From positions 186,001 through 250,000 of the forward strand of contig NZ_RIBS01000002.1 of NCBI RefSeq assembly GCF_003719825.1: 64,000 bases of DNA. Direction: 5' to 3'. This stretch comes from Montanilutibacter psychrotolerans. Lineage in GTDB: Bacteria; Pseudomonadota; Gammaproteobacteria; Xanthomonadales; Xanthomonadaceae. Both the position numbers and the translations under genes were made by a program. Below, piece by piece: positions 61,040-64,000 of this stretch. A model generated the notes under the pieces. The model was given only the letters and a program-made list of their open reading frames with translations, ran no database searches and was not told where the DNA came from. How positions within the stretch are numbered: position 1 is the first letter of the stretch; the number at the start of each line of letters is the position of its first letter.

Positions 61040-61369
61040 ATGATCTTGTGGGGCTGGGGCGAGCGCACTGTTGGCTTTGATGTTGAAGAGCATCAGTTCT
61101 GTCACAACTGCGAGCAAGACCGCGTCTTCAATTTGCGTCTGAAGTACGAGTACGGCAATTTTTACCATCTGTTTGGCTGGGTCATCAGCAAGCAGTTTCA
61201 ACTCGCCTGTCCCTCCTGCTCGCACGGCTGGATATTGAACACTGCGAGTGCGGAAAGCTTGTTGGGTCGAAATCCAATTCAATTTCACCAGAGGAACGGC
61301 TGGATGGTGATGATGGCTCTGGCCCTGATCTTCGGCGTCGCGGTGTTCGTCCATCGCAATGCCGCCTAG
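61040..61369 (+). CDS. Cassette ORF, zinc-ribbon protein with C-terminal membrane helix
   Basis: 109 residues from ATG 61040 (GGGGA upstream). An N-terminal zinc ribbon has CHNCEQDRV and, ~30 residues later, CPSCSHGW, followed by TASAESLLGRNPIQFHQRNG and a single helix MVMMALALIFGVAVFVH. Only 46 bp separate it from the haem-binding-like gene, with no attC between; either a two-gene cassette or a lost attC. A GCCTAGC-like string at its stop begins a badly decayed site. Confidence 0.75.
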   Translation: MILWGWGERTVGFDVEEHQFCHNCEQDRVFNLRLKYEYGNFYHLFGWVISKQFQLACPSCSHGWILNTASAESLLGRNPIQFHQRNGWMVMMALALIFGVAVFVHRNAA

Positions 61370-61534
61370 CAACTCATAACTGAAAGGTGGGGCGCGCGTC
61401 CGACCGGCGTCAGCCTGGAACTGGCAGAGCGGCTACGGATCAGCGGTCGTGCGGGCTCAAGCAAGCGTCATGAGCGACTCGGCCTAATCCTGGCGCTCGA
61501 TCGCAGCGCATCCCCACCCATTTCATTGGCCGAT

Positions 61535-61972
61535 ATGCACATCGAAGAGTGCGTTCAAATTGCAGTTCCGCCTGTCGTCATCGACAAAATTTGGAGCGAG
61601 GTCGATCAATGGCACCTTTGGGATCCAGACACGAAGTTCGCCCAACTCAACGGCCCGTTCTCAGTTGGAACCAGGGGCCGGATAGTACCCAGCAAGGGGA
61701 TGGGGGTGCCAATGGTAGTCTCGGAGCGGACCGAGGGTCGATCATTCACTGTAGAGGGATACATTCCCCTGTTCCGAATGCATTTCGAGCACACGGTCAT
61801 TCCAACCGTGACCGGCTCTGAAGTAACTCATCGGGTGTGGTTCACCGGCCTCCTTGCTTTCCTGTTCGGCTCAAGCGTTGCCAAGCAGGTCCGTGAGGGG
61901 CTTCCTCGAACCATGCAGTCGCTCAAGATTTATGCGGAGAAGCGCCATGCGTCTCTCAGCGGTGTCGCCTAA
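61535..61972 (+). CDS. Cassette ORF, SRPBCC-fold ligand-binding protein
   Basis: 145 residues from ATG 61535 (TTG 61526 is an alternative adding three residues). It has the polyketide-cyclase/START-like pattern: ECVQIAVPPVVIDKIWSEVD with QWHLWDPD, GTRGRIVPSKGMGVPMVVSE, and the long C-terminal helix SSVAKQVREGLPRTMQSLKI. Binds a hydrophobic ligand in this family; substrate unknown. The stop runs into attC site 8. Confidence 0.82.
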   Translation: MHIEECVQIAVPPVVIDKIWSEVDQWHLWDPDTKFAQLNGPFSVGTRGRIVPSKGMGVPMVVSERTEGRSFTVEGYIPLFRMHFEHTVIPTVTGSEVTHRVWFTGLLAFLFGSSVAKQVREGLPRTMQSLKIYAEKRHASLSGVA

Positions 61973-62024
61973 CGGTGCGTTCAGGCCGACACCGTAGCCG
62001 TCCGACCTGATTCTTGCGTTTGGC
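61967..62024 (+). repeat. attC site 8
   Basis: 58 bp from GCCTAAC to GTTTGGC; weaker central stem GGCCGACACCGTAGCCGTCC-type. One base off consensus in R'. Confidence 0.6.
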
Positions 62025-62044
62025 CATTCATCAATCCGGGATAA

Positions 62045-62353
62045 ATGATGAGAATGCTATTTCTGCTGGCGCTCGCTTTGACGATCGTCGGTTGCGCGCA
62101 ACGACGACCGCAAGACATGACCAATACCGACATCGCCAAGTTCAAGGACGGCTACTTGAATGGATGCAGCAATTCGGTGGTCAAACGAGGAGCCACTCCG
62201 GCGAGAGCCAGTGCATTGTGTGGCTGCATACTGAACCAGCTTGATTCCAGCCTCTCGCATAGTGATTGGCAAGTGGCTGCCCTCGAGACTCCACAGGAGT
62301 TCCACGAGAGAGTCAATGCTCATTGGGGACCCTGCCTGACGCCACAGGGCTAG
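62045..62353 (+). CDS. Cassette ORF, small lipoprotein
   Basis: 102 residues; MMRMLFLLALALTIVGC has a lipobox with Cys17, so a membrane-anchored lipoprotein. The mature part is helical with four further cysteines (NGCSNSV, LCGCILNQL, GPCLTPQG), probably disulfide-linked, and reads like small secreted DUF families with a Cys-x-Cys centre. No specific family recognised. Start at 62045 or three bases later. Confidence 0.72.
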   Translation: MMRMLFLLALALTIVGCAQRRPQDMTNTDIAKFKDGYLNGCSNSVVKRGATPARASALCGCILNQLDSSLSHSDWQVAALETPQEFHERVNAHWGPCLTPQG

Positions 62354-62438
62354 GACGGGCTGATACTTCATGCTGGCCGTCGTCGCTTCGCGACATGGCT
62401 CAATTTCGGAGGCCAGGTTTCCCTACGGAGAGTTCACG

Positions 62439-62810
62439 ATGAAGATTTGGATTGGTCGCTGGATCATGGGTGTTTCCATCATCCACACGCTATTTGCGAT
62501 CGCTGTGTTCAAGGACGTGCTCGCTTCCATCGTGAGCCGCGGCGTATTCAACACCGTCGGCGCAGACCCGCTGACTGGAGTGGTCGTCTGGTTCGTCCTG
62601 TTCGGCATCGTGCTGTTCGTGTGCGGTATGGCCACGTCGGCGCTCGAGCGGGCGACGGGCGGCCATTTGCCCAAGTCCCTCGGGTGGGGCCTCCTTGGCC
62701 TGGTGATTGTGGGGGTTGTGCTGATGCCGGCGTCGGGGTTCTGGCTCGCCATTCCCCCAACCATTGCCATTCTTGCCAGGAAGCGCCAGCCAGCATTGGC
62801 TGCTGCGTAG
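62439..62810 (+). CDS. Cassette ORF, DUF6463-like membrane protein
   Basis: 123 residues with four hydrophobic segments: IMGVSIIHTLFAIAVF, GVVVWFVLFGIVLFVCGMA, LLGLVIVGVVLMPASGFW and a short last one. The N-terminus MKIWIGRWIMGVSIIHTLF matches my memory of DUF6463 proteins. GGAG lies 9 bases upstream. Upstream 85 bp contains no clear attC. Confidence 0.78.
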   Translation: MKIWIGRWIMGVSIIHTLFAIAVFKDVLASIVSRGVFNTVGADPLTGVVVWFVLFGIVLFVCGMATSALERATGGHLPKSLGWGLLGLVIVGVVLMPASGFWLAIPPTIAILARKRQPALAAA

Positions 62811-62818
62811 ATTCAACC

Positions 62819-62872
62819 GTTCAACCAAGAAGCCGAAACCGCTTTGCGGCTGGGCTTTGTTCATGGTTTGGC
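62819..62872 (+). repeat. attC site 10
   Basis: 54 bp from GTTCAAC (RYYYAAC) to GTTTGGC, with central arm AAGCCGAAACCGCTTTGCGG then CTGGGCTT, close to sites 1-2. R' has the same T variant as site 8. Confidence 0.65.
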
Positions 62873-62889
62873 CGCCGAGGGGCCGGGAA

Positions 62890-63294
62890 ATGGATGTGGC
62901 AAGCGTCAAGGCGTGTTGCAGTCGTTACCCCGGCGCCTCATCGAAGTTGTATGGGCCGCCAAGCAATGTGCTTGTCTATTATGTTGGAGGCAGAAAATTT
63001 GCCTACTTCAAGACCAGCGAGCCGGAGAGGTGGCGCTTCAGCATTTGCACCACCCCCGAGCGCTTCCTGGAGTTGACTGGCGTGCCGGGTATCAAGCCGG
63101 CCCGCTACCTGGCCAGGTTCCGCTGGGTCACAATGGTGGATGTCGGCACGGTTCCGTCCGGTTATCTTGAGGAGCTGATCGCGTGGTCCTATGCCAATGC
63201 GCGCTCTCGACTCCCTAGGCGGCAGCGATCGGCTGCGGCTGGTGATGGGTCCAGCCAATCATTCAAGCCGAAGGCGCTCCGCCGCTCGGTCTAG
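62890..63294 (+). CDS. Cassette ORF, MmcQ/YjbR-like protein extended through its attC
   Basis: 134 residues. Family blocks: VKACCSRYPGASSKLYGPPS, VLVYYVGGRKFAYFKTSEPE, TTPERFLELTGVPGIKPARY and FRWVTMVDVGTVPSGYLEEL. YjbR proteins have a CyaY-like fold and may bind nucleic acid. The normal end is near LPRRQ; here the frame continues into the attC arm, adding SQSFKPKALRRSV, because the R'' box has lost its TAA stop. Confidence 0.82.
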   Translation: MDVASVKACCSRYPGASSKLYGPPSNVLVYYVGGRKFAYFKTSEPERWRFSICTTPERFLELTGVPGIKPARYLARFRWVTMVDVGTVPSGYLEELIAWSYANARSRLPRRQRSAAAGDGSSQSFKPKALRRSV

Positions 63295-63308
63295 TTCAGG
63301 CGTTAACT
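63250..63308 (+). repeat. attC site 11, decayed left box
   Basis: CCAGCCAATCATTCAAGCCG, AAGGCGCTCCGCCGCTCGG and a right end AGTTCAGGCGTTAACT. The left box is no longer YYYAAC; R' is GTTAACT. Confidence 0.6.
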
Positions 63309-63321
63309 CGGGAGAAATGCC

Positions 63322-63843
63322 TTGGCTACTCGTTTCATCGCTTTTGCCATTGGCATGGGACTCCTTGCTCCTTGCCTCGCCCAAGAGGCCAGCCAGCCAA
63401 TCGAACGGCTTCCGGTGACTGATGCCCGCAACAGCGCGGCCCAGTACGCATTCACGCAAGGGCTGATTCATACCAAGATCTCTGAAAAATGCCAGAAGCA
63501 CCCTGATCCAATCAGAGCCAACGCAATTGCGGCATTGGCGTCCTGGCGCGAGCGGAATCAGTATTTGGTGACGCCGGCGTTCTTTTGGACCAAGTACGTT
63601 TCGGTCACCAATTCTCAAGGTCAGGGTTACGTACTCCGCACCCTGCAATCCTACGATGCGGACGCGGAGCAGGCCGTCCGTACTACGCTCCCCGGACGCA
63701 AACCTGACGCTGCCGCGTGCACCGAGGCACTGTCCGGCTTCTCAGATGGCGCATTGGACTTGAGGAACTCGGAGCATGCTCCCAGTCTTCAGGAGATCCG
63801 CGAGTACAGTTACAAGTTCTCGGTTCCCGCCACTACGCGCTAG
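63322..63843 (+). CDS. Cassette ORF, exported protein of unknown function
   Basis: 173 residues from a TTG at 63322, chosen because GGGAG lies 7 bases upstream and a signal peptide (FIAFAIGMGLLAPCLA) follows at once. Mature part is helical and periplasmic: NSAAQYAFTQGLIHTKISEK, CQKHPDPIRANAIAALASWR and EQAVRTTLPGRKPDAAACTE. Two cysteines likely form a disulfide. No family recognised. Stop in the next attC box. Confidence 0.7.
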   Translation: MATRFIAFAIGMGLLAPCLAQEASQPIERLPVTDARNSAAQYAFTQGLIHTKISEKCQKHPDPIRANAIAALASWRERNQYLVTPAFFWTKYVSVTNSQGQGYVLRTLQSYDADAEQAVRTTLPGRKPDAAACTEALSGFSDGALDLRNSEHAPSLQEIREYSYKFSVPATTR

Positions 63844-63899
63844 CCTAACGTGAAGCGGAAGCCGCTTCGCTGCCCGCAGAGCTCAGGTGTCGGTTGCCA
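63843..63899 (+). repeat. attC site 12, decayed
   Basis: GCCTAAC at 63843-63849, then a short stem GCGGAAGCCGC/GC.., and a right box close to GTTGCCA. Boundary uncertain; a GTTAGAG string 20 bp on could be the real end. Confidence 0.45.
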
Positions 63900-63931
63900 T
63901 GGAGAACACATTGGCGTTGTTAGAGAAACCC

Positions 63932-64000
63932 ATGAAAACGATTCTGCTTTTGACGATCGCCATTGCTGCCGGCATCACCACGGCGCAGGCACAGAGCCCA
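63932..64000 (+). CDS. Start of a further exported cassette protein, cut by window edge
   Basis: ATG at 63932 with AGAGA upstream gives MKTILLLTIAIAAGITTAQA then QSP, a typical signal peptide. The rest lies outside the window. Confidence 0.6.
   Translation, partial: MKTILLLTIAIAAGITTAQAQSP

Larger units (their letters stand above)
58817..64000 (+). mobile_element. Integron gene-cassette array, continuing past the right edge
   Basis: A row of small plus-strand ORFs, each followed by an imperfect inverted repeat bounded by RYYYAAC and GTTRRRY, the mark of attC sites. Core stems share AAGCCGAAGCCGCTTCGCGG-like sequence, as in Xanthomonas chromosomal integrons. Cassettes include unknown proteins, a haem-binding-like protein, a zinc-ribbon membrane protein, an SRPBCC protein, a lipoprotein, DUF6463 and YjbR-like proteins. 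Gene direction predicts an integrase to the left; none is seen there, so this part is a CALIN or has lost its platform. Confidence 0.87.

Overview
The window is GC-rich gammaproteobacterial chromosome. Gene content and order point to the Xanthomonadaceae/Lysobacteraceae (Lysobacter or Luteimonas-like): epmB/efp, FolE2-type folate synthesis, the pst-phoU cluster with an OprP-type porin, the rplU-rpmA-obgE and rpsT / murJ-ribF-ileS-lspA-ispH blocks, short C/G-rich heptad repeats between genes, and Xanthomonas-like integron attC sites. The genus is an inference from memory of these families; no search was run.

Layout. 1-6.7 kb: translation-factor modification (epmB, efp), an amidohydrolase, ubiG, heptad repeats, gph, a squalene/phytoene-synthase-like gene and folE2. 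6.8-10.6 kb, minus strand: rnt, then an ECF sigma factor / EF-hand precursor peptide / MNIO enzyme / partner-protein operon of the bufferin (HvfABC-like) class. 10.8-20.3 kb: phosphate-starvation block (phoU, pstB, pstA, pstC, two pstS genes each with a candidate Pho box, a GH71-type glycosidase, an OprP-like porin). 20.4-34.3 kb: nth operon, FKBP, Nudix, sulfurtransferase, crotonases, PCuAC copper chaperone, a thioesterase with a histone-H1-like tail coupled to uvrA, an OmpA-like lipoprotein and a secreted subtilisin. 35-45 kb: housekeeping ribosomal, cell-envelope and isoprenoid genes ending in tRNA-Thr(CGT).

Downstream of tRNA-Thr the character changes to accessory DNA. First is a 2401-residue secreted SpvB/FG-GAP/Rhs polymorphic toxin with a JAMM-like tip and an overlapping candidate immunity gene. 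An orphan copy of the Rhs core end follows, then small decayed genes (GGDEF fragment), an alpha/beta hydrolase with a divergent HD-GYP/LuxR regulator, and a frameshifted remnant of a nuclease-STAND-type defence gene. From about 58.8 kb to the right edge there is an integron cassette array: small, mostly unknown ORFs all on the plus strand, separated by imperfect attC hairpins. No integrase gene lies at its 5' side within the window.

The most notable systems are the seven-motif EGxCG precursor operon with its own sigma factor (7.7-10.6 kb), the Rhs toxin with its displaced-tip scar (45.7-54.2 kb), and the integron array next to a defence-gene remnant (58-64 kb).
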